Source: an uncultured Hymenobacter sp. (GTDB lineage: Bacteria; Bacteroidota; Bacteroidia; Cytophagales; Hymenobacteraceae). From it: a stretch of 64,000 nucleotides of DNA. How positions within the stretch are numbered: position 1 is the first letter of the stretch; every line of letters starts with the position of its first letter. The position numbers and the translations under genes are program-made. The notes beneath the pieces were generated by a model. It had not been told where the DNA came from. It saw nothing but the letters and a program-made list of their open reading frames with translations, and searched no databases. Of this stretch, positions 31,790 through 40,446 are shown in pieces. The stretch spans positions 1-64,000 of the forward strand of contig CAJYPK010000004.1 in the NCBI GenBank assembly GCA_913776615.1, read 5' to 3'.

Positions 31790-31926
31790 CGCCTCACCCC
31801 CCGGCCCCCTCTCCGAAAAGGAGAGGGGGAGCCTGCCGACTACCTACCGATTGCCTGACGTGAGCAAGCGATCGGCTCTCCCTCTCCTTTTCGGAGAGGG
31901 GGCCGGGGGGGTGAGGCGCCCACGTC
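31790..31926. repeat. MITE-like element, inner palindromes only, between susC and susD
   Basis: GCCTCACCCCCCGGCCCCCT and its inverse GGGGGGGTGAGGCG bracket a unique centre; the outer arms are absent. Located in the 222-base susC-susD spacer, where a strong hairpin could change the ratio of the two mRNAs. Confidence 0.8.
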
Positions 31927-31992
31927 ATTAAGCCCCCTACCGGGGCAGGCAACAAGCCCCCGTTACTTCCTCCACTCGCCATCATTCCCACC

Positions 31993-33501
31993 ATGACTAT
32001 CAAAACCTTACTAACCTCGGCCGGCACGGCCGCCGCGCTGGGGCTGGCCCTGCTGGGCACCAGTGCCTGCAAGAAGGATTTTATTGACCTCAACGACCCC
32101 ACGCGGCTCGTCACCACCAACGGCTACACCGACTCGCTGAGCATCGTCAACGGCGTAACGGCCGCCTACTCGTCGTTGCAGGACACCTACGGCAAGTCGG
32201 GGGCTAATCGCGGCATCTTCCTCTTCGGCGAGGTGCCCAGCGACAACAGCTACACCGTGGTTTCGGGCGAGCGGCTCAACGAGTTCGACACCTTCACCCT
32301 GGTGAGCGACAACCCGCGCCTGCAAAACATGTGGCAGTACAGCTACCAGACCATCGCCCGCTGCAACATCATCCTGGGCCGGGGCGATGGCGTACGGCTC
32401 ACTACCGCCACCCGCAACCGCCTCTACGGGGAGGTGCGCTTCATCCGGGCGCTCACGTACTTCAACCTCGTGCGCCTGTGGGGCGACGTGCCGCTCGTGA
32501 CCACCGAGATTACCAACATCGCCGACGCCTACGCCTTCGGCCGCCGCCCGGTGGCCGAGGTGTACAAGCAGATCGAAGACGACCTGGCCTTTGCCGAAGC
32601 CAACCTGCCCCTCACCCAGACCGGCACCAGCCTGGGCCGCACCACCAAGGGCGCCGCCCAGGGCCTGCTGGGCAAGGTGCTGCTCACCGAGAAAAAATAC
32701 AAGGAGGCCGGCGACAAGCTCAAGCAGGTAATCGACGCGGGCACCTACGCCCTGCAAGCGTCTTACGCCAACATCTTCTTGACCAGCAATGAGATGAACA
32801 GCGAAATCCTGTTCGCGGTGCGCTACACCAAGGGCGGCTTCGGGGTGGGTAGCCCCTTTACCAATTATTTCCTACCGGTGGTGACCGCGGCGGCCGCCAC
32901 GAGCATCAACGGCAACGTGGGCACCGGCCAGCAGTTCAATAGCATGGACGCCGACCTCGTGGCGGCGTTCACCGCCAGCGGCGCTACCGACGGGCGGGCG
33001 GCGGCCTCCTACGGCACCTCCACCAACACCAGCGGCCCGGTGTACTACACCAAGAAGTACATCGACACCCCCACCACCGCCTACGACGCGGAGAATGACT
33101 GGATCGTGCTGCGCTACGCCGACGTGCTGCTGCTGTACGCCGAGGCCCTCAACGAGCAGGGCGGCGGCAACGCCCTCGCCCTCGACGCGGCCAACCGCGT
33201 CATCCGCCGCTCGCGGGGCCTGCCGGTGGCCACCGCCAGCGCCACCGTGGACTTGCCCGCCACCACCGACCAGGCCACCCTGCGCACCCGCCTGGAGTTA
33301 GAGCGCCGTTTGGAATTGAATTTCGAGGGCCACCGCTGGTTCGACCTGCTGCGCACCGAGCGCGCCATCCCGGTGATGAACGCCTACTTTACCAAGGCGG
33401 GCACCGCCACCCGCATCGATGCGCATAACCTGGTAATGCCGCTGCCCTTACAGGAAATTCAAACCAACCCTATTCTGACCCAGAACCCGGGGTACAACTA
33501 G
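31993..33501 (+). CDS. susD: SusD/RagB-family surface glycan-binding lipoprotein
   Basis: A 502-residue lipoprotein: MTIKTLLTSAGTAAALGLAL, lipobox then Cys26 in GTSACKKDFIDL. It has the TPR-rich SusD fold: FLFGEVPSDNSY, WQYSYQTIARCNIILGR, RLYGEVRFIRALTYFNLVRL, WGDVPLV, AKGLLGKVLLTEKK-like (here AQGLLGKVLLTEKKYKEAG), and the C-terminal LRYADVLLLYAEALNEQGGG with ERRLELNFEGHRWFDLLR. It caps SusC and binds the polysaccharide at the cell surface. It directly follows susC in the operon. Confidence 0.95.
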   Translation: MTIKTLLTSAGTAAALGLALLGTSACKKDFIDLNDPTRLVTTNGYTDSLSIVNGVTAAYSSLQDTYGKSGANRGIFLFGEVPSDNSYTVVSGERLNEFDTFTLVSDNPRLQNMWQYSYQTIARCNIILGRGDGVRLTTATRNRLYGEVRFIRALTYFNLVRLWGDVPLVTTEITNIADAYAFGRRPVAEVYKQIEDDLAFAEANLPLTQTGTSLGRTTKGAAQGLLGKVLLTEKKYKEAGDKLKQVIDAGTYALQASYANIFLTSNEMNSEILFAVRYTKGGFGVGSPFTNYFLPVVTAAAATSINGNVGTGQQFNSMDADLVAAFTASGATDGRAAASYGTSTNTSGPVYYTKKYIDTPTTAYDAENDWIVLRYADVLLLYAEALNEQGGGNALALDAANRVIRRSRGLPVATASATVDLPATTDQATLRTRLELERRLELNFEGHRWFDLLRTERAIPVMNAYFTKAGTATRIDAHNLVMPLPLQEIQTNPILTQNPGYN

Positions 33502-33510
33502 GGCAATTCG

Positions 33511-33567
33511 GCGTCCGGCGGGTAGTAGCGCGGACGCTGTGCGTCCGCGCTACTACCCGCCGGATGC
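33511..33567. repeat. Perfect palindromic repeat, GTAGCGCGGAC family
   Basis: GCGTCCGGCGGGTAGTAGCG then CGGACGC against GCGTCCGCGCTACTACCCGC then CGGATGC: 27-base arms with a three-base loop. It lies between susD and the GH2 gene and may work as a processing or partial termination hairpin. Confidence 0.8.
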
Positions 33568-33616
33568 CCAAGTAGCTTTGAGCATCTTACCGTTACCCAC
33601 CAGCCTTTTCCCACCT

Positions 33617-35470
33617 ATGCCTTTTCGCTCCTGGCCCAGCCTGCTGGCGGCCCTACTGCTCGCCTTTTCCTTCGGAGCCCGCGCCCAGTCGGACCTCATC
33701 CAAAACGCGCCGGCCCGCCGCGTGCTCAGCCTCAACGGTAGCTGGAACTACATCATCGACCCCTACGAAAACGGCTTCTACGACTACCGCCGCGAGGCCT
33801 TCGACCAGTCGAAAAGCGGCAAGGGCGGCTACTACGACAACCAGAAGCCCAGCAGCGCTCAGGAGCCCGAATTGATTGAGTACGACTTCGACCACTCACC
33901 CGCCCTGCAAGTACCCGGCGACTGGAACTCGCAAGATCCCAAGCTCTTGTACTACGAGGGCACCATCTGGCTGAAGAAGAATTTTCGGCTGACGCCCACG
34001 GTGGGCAAGCGGTATTTTCTGTACTTCGGGGCCATCAACTACGAGGCGCACATCTACCTCAACGGCAAGAAGCTGGGCATGCACCGGGGCGGCTTCACGC
34101 CCATTCAATTGGAGGTGACGGGCAAGCTCAACCCCAGCGGCGACAACTTCGTGGTGGTGAAGGCCGACAATACCCGCCACGCCGAGGCCGTGCCCACCAT
34201 CAACACCGACTGGTGGAACTACGGCGGCATCACCCGCGACGTCTTTATCGCCGAAACGCCCGCCACCTTCATCAAGGACTACGAGGTGCAGCTCGCCAAA
34301 AACGACGCCGGCACCCTCGCGGGCTACGTGCAGCTGAGCGGGGCGGGCCGCGCCGGCCAGGCCGTCACGCTCAGCATCGCCGAGGCTGGGCTCAAGCAAA
34401 CCCTGCGTACCGACACCGCCGGGCGCGCCACCTTCCGCATCCCGGCCAAGAAGCTCCAGCTGTGGTCGCCGCAGAGCCCCAAGCGCTACGCCGTGCGCCT
34501 GGCCAGCGGCGGCGACGCGGTGCAGGACAACCTCGGCTTCCGCACCATCGCCACGCGGGGGCAGGATATTCTGCTCAATGGCAAGTCGGCCTTCATGCGG
34601 GGCATTTCGATTCACGATGAAAACCCGCTCATCCCCGGCCGGGCGCGGGGCGAGGGCGACCTGCGCATGCTGCTCACCTGGGCCAAGGAGCTGGGTTGCA
34701 ACTACGTGCGGCTGGCCCACTACCCCCACAACGAAACCATGCTCCGGCTGGCCGACGAGCTGGGCCTGCTCGTGTGGGCCGAAGTGCCGGTGTACTGGAC
34801 CATCGCCTGGGAAAACCCCGCCACTTACCAAAACGCCGAAGCCCAGCTCGCCGACCTCATCTCGATGGGTAAAAACCGGGCGAGCATCGTGGTATGGTCG
34901 GTGGGCAACGAAACGCCGCTCGGCGACCCGCGCCTGAAATTCATGACCAGCCTCGTGAAAAAGGCGCGCGCCCTCGACGACACCCGCCTCGTGGCCGCCG
35001 CCCTGGAGCTGCACCGCACCCCCGACAACGTGGTGCACGTGGACGACCCCCTGGGCGAATACCTCGACCTGACGAGCTTCAACGAGTACGCCGGCTGGTA
35101 CTGGGGCGGGATGCCCGGCGAAATCACCAAGTACACCTTCGACATCAAGTACAACAAGCCGGTGTTCATCAGCGAGTTTGGGGGTGATGCCCTGGCCGGC
35201 TACCACGGCGACGCCAACACCCGCTGGAGCGAGGAGTACCAGGAAGCACTCTACGTGAACCAGCTCAAGATGCTGGGCACCATCCCCGGCCTGCGCGGCA
35301 TGACGCCCTGGATTCTGGCCGACTTCCGCGCCACCCGCCGCCAGCACCCGGTATACCAGAATGGCTTCAACCGCAAGGGCTTGATTTCGAGCACCGGCCA
35401 GAAGAAAAAGGCCTTCTACGTGCTGCAAGAATACTACCGCCAGCAAGCCGCTAAGTACGACGGAAAATGA
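33617..35470 (+). CDS. GH2 beta-glucuronidase, exported
   Basis: A 617-residue protein with signal peptide MPFRSWPSLLAALLLAFSFG then ARAQ. It has the GH2 sandwich, immunoglobulin-like and barrel domains. Acid/base Glu432 sits in VVWSVGNETP and nucleophile Glu520 in FISEFGGDALAGYHGD, followed by RWSEEYQ as in bacterial beta-glucuronidases. Asn585-Arg586-Lys587 in GFNRKG is the NxK motif that recognises the uronate carboxylate, which separates beta-glucuronidases from beta-galactosidases (family knowledge). Length fits UidA-type enzymes. It is expected to act in the periplasm on glucuronides imported by SusCD. The stop overlaps the next ATG (ATGA), so translation is probably coupled. The start at 33617 is set by the signal peptide. 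Confidence 0.88.
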   Translation: MPFRSWPSLLAALLLAFSFGARAQSDLIQNAPARRVLSLNGSWNYIIDPYENGFYDYRREAFDQSKSGKGGYYDNQKPSSAQEPELIEYDFDHSPALQVPGDWNSQDPKLLYYEGTIWLKKNFRLTPTVGKRYFLYFGAINYEAHIYLNGKKLGMHRGGFTPIQLEVTGKLNPSGDNFVVVKADNTRHAEAVPTINTDWWNYGGITRDVFIAETPATFIKDYEVQLAKNDAGTLAGYVQLSGAGRAGQAVTLSIAEAGLKQTLRTDTAGRATFRIPAKKLQLWSPQSPKRYAVRLASGGDAVQDNLGFRTIATRGQDILLNGKSAFMRGISIHDENPLIPGRARGEGDLRMLLTWAKELGCNYVRLAHYPHNETMLRLADELGLLVWAEVPVYWTIAWENPATYQNAEAQLADLISMGKNRASIVVWSVGNETPLGDPRLKFMTSLVKKARALDDTRLVAAALELHRTPDNVVHVDDPLGEYLDLTSFNEYAGWYWGGMPGEITKYTFDIKYNKPVFISEFGGDALAGYHGDANTRWSEEYQEALYVNQLKMLGTIPGLRGMTPWILADFRATRRQHPVYQNGFNRKGLISSTGQKKKAFYVLQEYYRQQAAKYDGK

Positions 35471-36969
35471 GCCAGCCAGCCTTCCCTGTAACCCCGAGCT
35501 CCGGCTTGGGGATGCGCCCGGGCTCGCTCCCCCGGCCCGCCGCCAAGCAGCACGTGCTAGTAATCACCCTCCTGGCCCTCACCCTCCCCGCCCACGCCCA
35601 AACCTCCCGCGACAGCGCCGAATACAGCCTGCGCGTAGCCGCCAAAAAGACCCTCAACAATTCCACCATTGACGGCAAGGCGGGCTTCTCCGACTATAAA
35701 AACTACCCCACCCGCACCCTCGCCACGCTGCAAGGCTACGCGCCGGCGGCCGTCAAGCTGAGCCGCTACGGCGGGCGGCTCGACCGGCGCACCAAGGCCA
35801 CCGGCTTCTTTCGGGTGGAGAAAATCGGCGGCCGGTGGTGGGCCGTGGACCCCGAGGGCTACTACTTCCTCCACAACGCCCCCAACGACGTGCAGCCCGG
35901 CCGCTCGGCCCGCACCCAGCAGGCCTTGCAGGAGAAATACGGCGACCGCGCCGGCTGGATGGCCGCCACCCGCAAGCTCTTGCAAGCCAACGGCTTCAAC
36001 GGCACCGGCGCGTGGTCGGCCACCCCGGATATCCAGGCCGAGAACGCCCGCACCGACCAGCCGCTGGCCTACACCATCAACCTCGACTTCATGAGCAAGT
36101 ACGGGGAAAAGCGCGGCGGCACCTACGTGCAGCCCGGCCACAAGGGCTACCCCAACGACGTGATTTTTGCCTTCGACCCCGGCTTCGAGGAATTTGCCGA
36201 GCAGCACGCCCGCCAGCTGGCGCAGTACAAGAAGGATAAGAACTTATTCGGCTACTTCTCGGACAACGAGCTGCCGCTGCTGCGCAAAAACCTTGACGGC
36301 TACCTCCGGCTGCCGCCCGCGGAGCCCGGCTACCAGGCCGCCCAAAAGTGGGCCGCCGAGCGCGGCATCACCCTGGCTACCATCACCGACCAGAACCGGC
36401 AGGATTTTCTGGCTTACGTGGCCGAGCGCTACTTCTCCATCGTGGTCCGGGCGCTGAAAAAGTACGACCCCAACCACCTCTACCTCGGCTGCCGCTTCCA
36501 CGGGGCCCAACGCTACTACCCCGAGCTGCTGCGCGTGGCCGGCAAGTACCTCGACGTGGTGAGCATCAACTACTACAATAACTGGACGCCCGAAAAAACC
36601 TGGGTGCGCGACTGGGAAACCCTGACCACCAAGCCTTTCCTCGTTACCGAGTGGTACGTCAAGGGCGAGGACGCCCCCGGGCTGGCCAACACCGCCGGGG
36701 CCGGCTGGGTCGTCAAAACCCAGGCCGACCGCGGGCTTTTTTACCAGAACTTCACCCTGGGCCTGCTCGAATCGAAGAATTGCGTGGGCTGGCATTGGTT
36801 TAAATACCAGGATAATGACCCCACGCTCGTGGGGGCCGAGCCCTCGAACACCAACGCCAACAAGGGCATCGTGGACAACTACCTGAATCCCTACCAGCCC
36901 CTGCTGGATAAGATGCGGGAGCTGAACAGCCAGATGTACCACCTGGCCGACTTTTTCGACCAGCGCTAA
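35467..36969 (+). CDS. GH50/agarase-like glycoside hydrolase, exported
   Basis: A 500-residue protein. After an N-terminal signal (QHVLVITLLALTLPAHAQ) comes TKATGFFRVEKIGGRWWAVD then PEGYYFL, the entry motif of GH50-type agarases and relatives. A barrel follows with YFSDNELPLL (acid/base Glu candidate), YLGCRFHG, VSINYYNNWTPEK and FLVTEWYVKGEDAPG (nucleophile Glu candidate). Substrate cannot be fixed: beta-agarase or another beta-galactan or uronate-linked bond is possible. The gene starts inside the GH2 stop codon. Its first codons (about 35485-35520) coincide with a degenerate CCGAGCTCCGGCTTGG repeat, and a second ATG at 35512 gives a cleaner signal peptide, so the true start is uncertain. 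Confidence 0.7.
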   Translation: MSQPAFPVTPSSGLGMRPGSLPRPAAKQHVLVITLLALTLPAHAQTSRDSAEYSLRVAAKKTLNNSTIDGKAGFSDYKNYPTRTLATLQGYAPAAVKLSRYGGRLDRRTKATGFFRVEKIGGRWWAVDPEGYYFLHNAPNDVQPGRSARTQQALQEKYGDRAGWMAATRKLLQANGFNGTGAWSATPDIQAENARTDQPLAYTINLDFMSKYGEKRGGTYVQPGHKGYPNDVIFAFDPGFEEFAEQHARQLAQYKKDKNLFGYFSDNELPLLRKNLDGYLRLPPAEPGYQAAQKWAAERGITLATITDQNRQDFLAYVAERYFSIVVRALKKYDPNHLYLGCRFHGAQRYYPELLRVAGKYLDVVSINYYNNWTPEKTWVRDWETLTTKPFLVTEWYVKGEDAPGLANTAGAGWVVKTQADRGLFYQNFTLGLLESKNCVGWHWFKYQDNDPTLVGAEPSNTNANKGIVDNYLNPYQPLLDKMRELNSQMYHLADFFDQR

Positions 36970-36973
36970 GCCA

Positions 36974-37057
36974 GTAGCGCGGACTCGGCGAGTCCGCGCG
37001 GGCAACGCCTTGGTCAATCTAACGTGCTAACGTGCGGACTCGCAGCATCCGCGCTAC
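36974..37057. repeat. Palindromic repeat, GTAGCGCGGACT family
   Basis: GTAGCGCGGACTCGGCGAGT then CCGCGC on the left and GCGGACTCGCAGCATCCGCG then CTAC on the right form imperfect arms. It occupies the gap before the GH3 gene and overlaps a possible upstream GTG start. Confidence 0.65.
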
Positions 37058-37062
37058 TTCTT

Positions 37063-39291
37063 GTGACTATCAACCACTTCCCCCTCCTCGGTCTTTTCCT
37101 CGGCGCGCCCCTGCTGGCCGCTGCCCAGCAGCCCGCTACCGAGCAGCGCATTACGACCCTGCTCCAGCAAATGACGCTGGCGGAGAAAGTCGGCCAGCTC
37201 AACCAGTACTCGGGCCGCGAGCTGACCGGCCCGGCCAGCGCCCGCAAGGACAACCAGCTCAACGCCATCCGCAGCGGGCAGGTGGGCTCGATGCTGAACG
37301 TGCGCGGCGTGCAGGACACCCGCGCCATCCAGGCCGAAGCCCTCAAATCGCGGCTGCGCATCCCGCTGCTGTTCAGCCTCGACGTCATTCATGGCTACAA
37401 AACCATTTTCCCCATCCCGCTGGCCGAGGCCGCCAGCTGGGACCTGGCGGCCATTCGGCTGGGCGCGCACGTGGCCGCCAGGGAAGCCGCGGCGGCCGGC
37501 ATTCACTGGACCTTCGCGCCGATGGTTGACGTGGGCCGCGACCCGCGCTGGGGCCGCGTGATGGAGGGCGCCGGCGAGGACACCTACCTCGGGGCGCAGA
37601 TTGCGCGGGCGCGGGTGCTGGGCTTTCAGGGCGAAAAGCTCGGCGGCACCGATGCCGTGATGGCCTGCGCCAAGCACTTCGCCGCCTACGGGGCCGCCCT
37701 GGCCGGCCGCGATTACAACGCCGTGGATATGAGCTCGCAGCAGCTGTGGGAAACCTACCTGCCGCCCTTCCGGGCCGCCGCCGACGCGGGCGTGGCCACG
37801 TTCATGAACTCCTTTAATACCCTGAACGGCGTGCCCGCCACCGGCAACCGCTACCTCCAGCGCGACGTGCTGAAGGGCCAGTGGCAGTACCCCGGCTTCG
37901 TGGTGAGCGACTGGGGCAGCATCGGCGAAATGGTACCCTGGGGCTACGCCGCCGACAAAGCCGACGCCGCCCAAAAGGCCCTCGCCGCCGGCTCCGACAT
38001 GGACATGGAAAGCGACGCCTACCACAACCACCTGGCGCAATTGGTGCAGGAAGGGAAGGCCGACGTGGCGCTGCTCGACGAGGCCGTGCGCCGCATCCTG
38101 CGCAAGAAATTCGAGCTGGGCCTCTTCGACGACCCGTATAAATTCTCGAACGAGAAGCGCGAAAAGCAGGTGCTGAACGACCCGCAAAACCGCCTGGCGG
38201 CCCGCCAGGTGGCCCGTAAGGCGATGGTACTGCTCAAGAATGACCACCAAACCCTGCCCCTGCGCCGCGAGTGGCGGCGGCTGGCCGTCATCGGCCCGCT
38301 GGCCAAGAGCAAGCGCGACCTCGACGGCAGCTGGGTGCCCGAGGCCGATACTACCTTGATAACGAGCATCTACGACGGACTGGCCCAGCGCCTCGGCCCG
38401 CAAACCCAGCTGCGCTACGCCAAGGGCTGCGAGGTACTTGGCGAGTCGCGCACCGGCTTCGCCCAGGCCGTAGCCGCTGCCCAAAGCGCCGACGCGGTGG
38501 TGATCACCGTGGGCGAAACCTGGGACATGAGCGGCGAGGCCAAGTCGCGCACCGATATTGGCCTGCCCGGCGTGCAGGAGGAATTATTCGCGGCGCTGAA
38601 AGCCACCGGCAAGCCGATTATCGTGGTGGTGCTGGGCGGCCGGCCGCTCATTTTCAATACCATCGCCGACCAGGCCGACGCCATTTTGCTGGCGTGGTGG
38701 CCCGGGGCCGAGGGCGGCCACGCCCTGGCCGACGTGCTCAGCGGCGACTACAACCCCGGCGGGAAGCTGCCCATCACCTTCCCCCGCGCCGTGGGGCAGA
38801 TTCCGATTGCCTACAACCAGCAGTACAGCACCGGCCGCCCCGTCACCAAGCCCGGCGACACCCGCTACAAGTCGGCCTATATCGACGCCCCCAACACGCC
38901 GCGCTACGCCTTCGGCTACGGTCTGAGCTACACCACCTTCACGTACAGCGACCTCAGCATCAGCCGCCCGCAGCTCACCGCCGCCGAAACCGTGCAGGTG
39001 CAGTTTACCCTCACCAATACCGGCCCGGTGGCGGGCGAGGAAGTGGCCCAGCTCTATCTGCGCGACCCGGTGGCCTCCACCGTGCGCCCGCTCAAGGAGC
39101 TCAAGGATTTTCAAAAGGTGGCGCTCAAGCCCGGCGAGCGCAAAACCATCACCTTCACCCTCGACAAAGACAAGCTTTCCTTTTACAATCAGCAGCTGGC
39201 CTGGGTGGCCGAGCCCGGCGAGTTTCAGCTCATGGTGGGCAGCGCCTCCGACGATATCCGCCTCCGCGGCAAGGTCGAGCTGCTGCCGTAA
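37063..39291 (+). CDS. GH3 beta-glycosidase (BglX-like), exported
   Basis: A 742-residue protein with signal peptide (NHFPLLGLFLGAPLLAAAQQ). The GH3 N-domain barrel shows KVGQLNQYSGRE, FAPMVDVGRDPRWGRVMEG and CAKHFAAYGAALAGRDYN, with nucleophile Asp283 in FVVSDWGSIGE. The C-domain has VVITVGETWDMSGEA, LAWWPGAEGGHALADVLSGD and PITFPRAVGQIP. A fibronectin-like tail ends the protein (EVAQLYLRDPVASTVRPLKE). It hydrolyses beta-linked oligosaccharides in the periplasm. The open frame reaches 37024, but those codons lie in a repeat; GTG 37063 gives a normal signal sequence. It is the third enzyme after susCD in the same direction. Confidence 0.88.
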   Translation: MTINHFPLLGLFLGAPLLAAAQQPATEQRITTLLQQMTLAEKVGQLNQYSGRELTGPASARKDNQLNAIRSGQVGSMLNVRGVQDTRAIQAEALKSRLRIPLLFSLDVIHGYKTIFPIPLAEAASWDLAAIRLGAHVAAREAAAAGIHWTFAPMVDVGRDPRWGRVMEGAGEDTYLGAQIARARVLGFQGEKLGGTDAVMACAKHFAAYGAALAGRDYNAVDMSSQQLWETYLPPFRAAADAGVATFMNSFNTLNGVPATGNRYLQRDVLKGQWQYPGFVVSDWGSIGEMVPWGYAADKADAAQKALAAGSDMDMESDAYHNHLAQLVQEGKADVALLDEAVRRILRKKFELGLFDDPYKFSNEKREKQVLNDPQNRLAARQVARKAMVLLKNDHQTLPLRREWRRLAVIGPLAKSKRDLDGSWVPEADTTLITSIYDGLAQRLGPQTQLRYAKGCEVLGESRTGFAQAVAAAQSADAVVITVGETWDMSGEAKSRTDIGLPGVQEELFAALKATGKPIIVVVLGGRPLIFNTIADQADAILLAWWPGAEGGHALADVLSGDYNPGGKLPITFPRAVGQIPIAYNQQYSTGRPVTKPGDTRYKSAYIDAPNTPRYAFGYGLSYTTFTYSDLSISRPQLTAAETVQVQFTLTNTGPVAGEEVAQLYLRDPVASTVRPLKELKDFQKVALKPGERKTITFTLDKDKLSFYNQQLAWVAEPGEFQLMVGSASDDIRLRGKVELLP

Positions 39292-39301
39292 CGTTCTTTT
39301 T

Positions 39302-39334
39302 CCGCTGGCGCGGGGCGGCGTCCCGCGCCAGCGG
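39302..39334. terminator. GC-rich hairpin after GH3
   Basis: CCGCTGGCGCGGG-GCGGCGT-CCCGCGCCAGCGG forms a 13-base stem. No U tract follows on the + strand, so termination may be weak and the SDR gene may still be cotranscribed. Confidence 0.5.
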
Positions 39335-39371
39335 AGCATGAGGCGAGCACCCATCTCAACAACACCTATTC

Positions 39372-40193
39372 ATGTCTGCATTAAGTCAATTCTCTTTACA
39401 GGATAAGGTCATTATCATCACCGGGGCCACGGGCGTGCTGGGCGCCGCCATGTCGCTCGCCGTGGCCGAGGCGGGGGCCAAGGTCGTCGTTATGGGCCGC
39501 GACGCAGCGCGGGCCGAGGCACGGGCGGCCGCCATTCGGGCGGTGGGCGGCGAGGCGCTGGTGCTGCTGGCCGACGTGCTCGACACCGCCCAGCTCGAAG
39601 CCGCCCGCGACCGCATCCTCGCCACCTGGGGCCGCATCGACGGGCTGGTAAATGCGGCCGGCGGCAACCTGCCCGGCGCCACCGTGAGCCCGGGCCAGGA
39701 CTTGTTCGACGTGAGCATCGCCGACACGCGCCACGCGGTAGACCTCAACCTGTTCGGCACCATTATCCCGACCACCGTTTTCGGGCGCGTAATGGCCCGC
39801 CAGGGCCGGGGGGCCATCGTCACTATCTCGTCGCTCACGGCGCAGCGGCCGCTCACCCGGGTGCTGGGCTACACGCTGGCCAAGAGCTCGATCGAAGCCT
39901 ACACCCAGTGGATGGCCGTGGAGCTGGGCCAGCGCTACGGCGGAAACCTCCGCATCAATGCCATCGCGCCCGGCGTCTTCCTCACCGAGCAAAACCGCCA
40001 CCTCATGCTCGAAGCCGACGGCGCGCTCTCCGCCCGCGCCCGCAAGTTCATGGCCAACACCCCTTTCCAACGCTTCGGCGAGCCCGAGGAATTGACCGGC
40101 ACGCTCATCTACCTACTCAGCGACGCCTCCCGCTTCGTCACCGGCGAAACCGTGCTGGTCGATGGCGGCTTCAACGCCTACAGCGGCGTGTAA
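39372..40193 (+). CDS. SDR oxidoreductase, probable fructuronate reductase (UxuB-type SDR)
   Basis: A 273-residue classical SDR: TGATGVLGAAMS cofactor loop, NAAGG, and the active-site pattern ISSLTAQRPLTRVLGYTLAK (Ser...Tyr-x3-Lys), ending VLVDGGFNAYSGV. In many Bacteroidota and Bacillus genomes an SDR of this type sits beside uxuA and reduces D-fructuronate to D-mannonate (neighbourhood knowledge). Here uxuA is the next gene on the same strand, so that reaction is the best inference. It is cytosolic (no signal peptide). Gluconate-5-dehydrogenase-like activity is an alternative. Confidence 0.75.
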   Translation: MSALSQFSLQDKVIIITGATGVLGAAMSLAVAEAGAKVVVMGRDAARAEARAAAIRAVGGEALVLLADVLDTAQLEAARDRILATWGRIDGLVNAAGGNLPGATVSPGQDLFDVSIADTRHAVDLNLFGTIIPTTVFGRVMARQGRGAIVTISSLTAQRPLTRVLGYTLAKSSIEAYTQWMAVELGQRYGGNLRINAIAPGVFLTEQNRHLMLEADGALSARARKFMANTPFQRFGEPEELTGTLIYLLSDASRFVTGETVLVDGGFNAYSGV

Positions 40194-40300
40194 AATAGCT
40201 TTGCACATTCCGCGGCCCTACTCCGCGCTGTCTTACTGACCATTCAACGCTACGTTTTTTGTGGGCTTGGTTAGTTTGCCTTTTCCCCCTACCCCGCTCA

Positions 40301-40405
40301 CCCCACACCCCGTCATGCTGAGCTTGCGAAGCATCTTCTCACGGTAAAGCGGCTCGCCCGAGCGTGACAGGATGCTTCGCGAGCTCAGCATGACAGGGTG
40401 TGGGG
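40301..40405. repeat. Palindromic repeat, GTCATGCTGAGC family
   Basis: CCCCACACCCCGTCATGCTG then AGCTTGCGAAGCATC (40301-40335) pairs with the inverse at 40371-40405. It sits in the 253-base gap between the SDR and uxuA. Confidence 0.85.
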
Positions 40406-40446
40406 CAGGACTTTTAGTGCTTTCTTCCTGACGATACCTCACCTCC

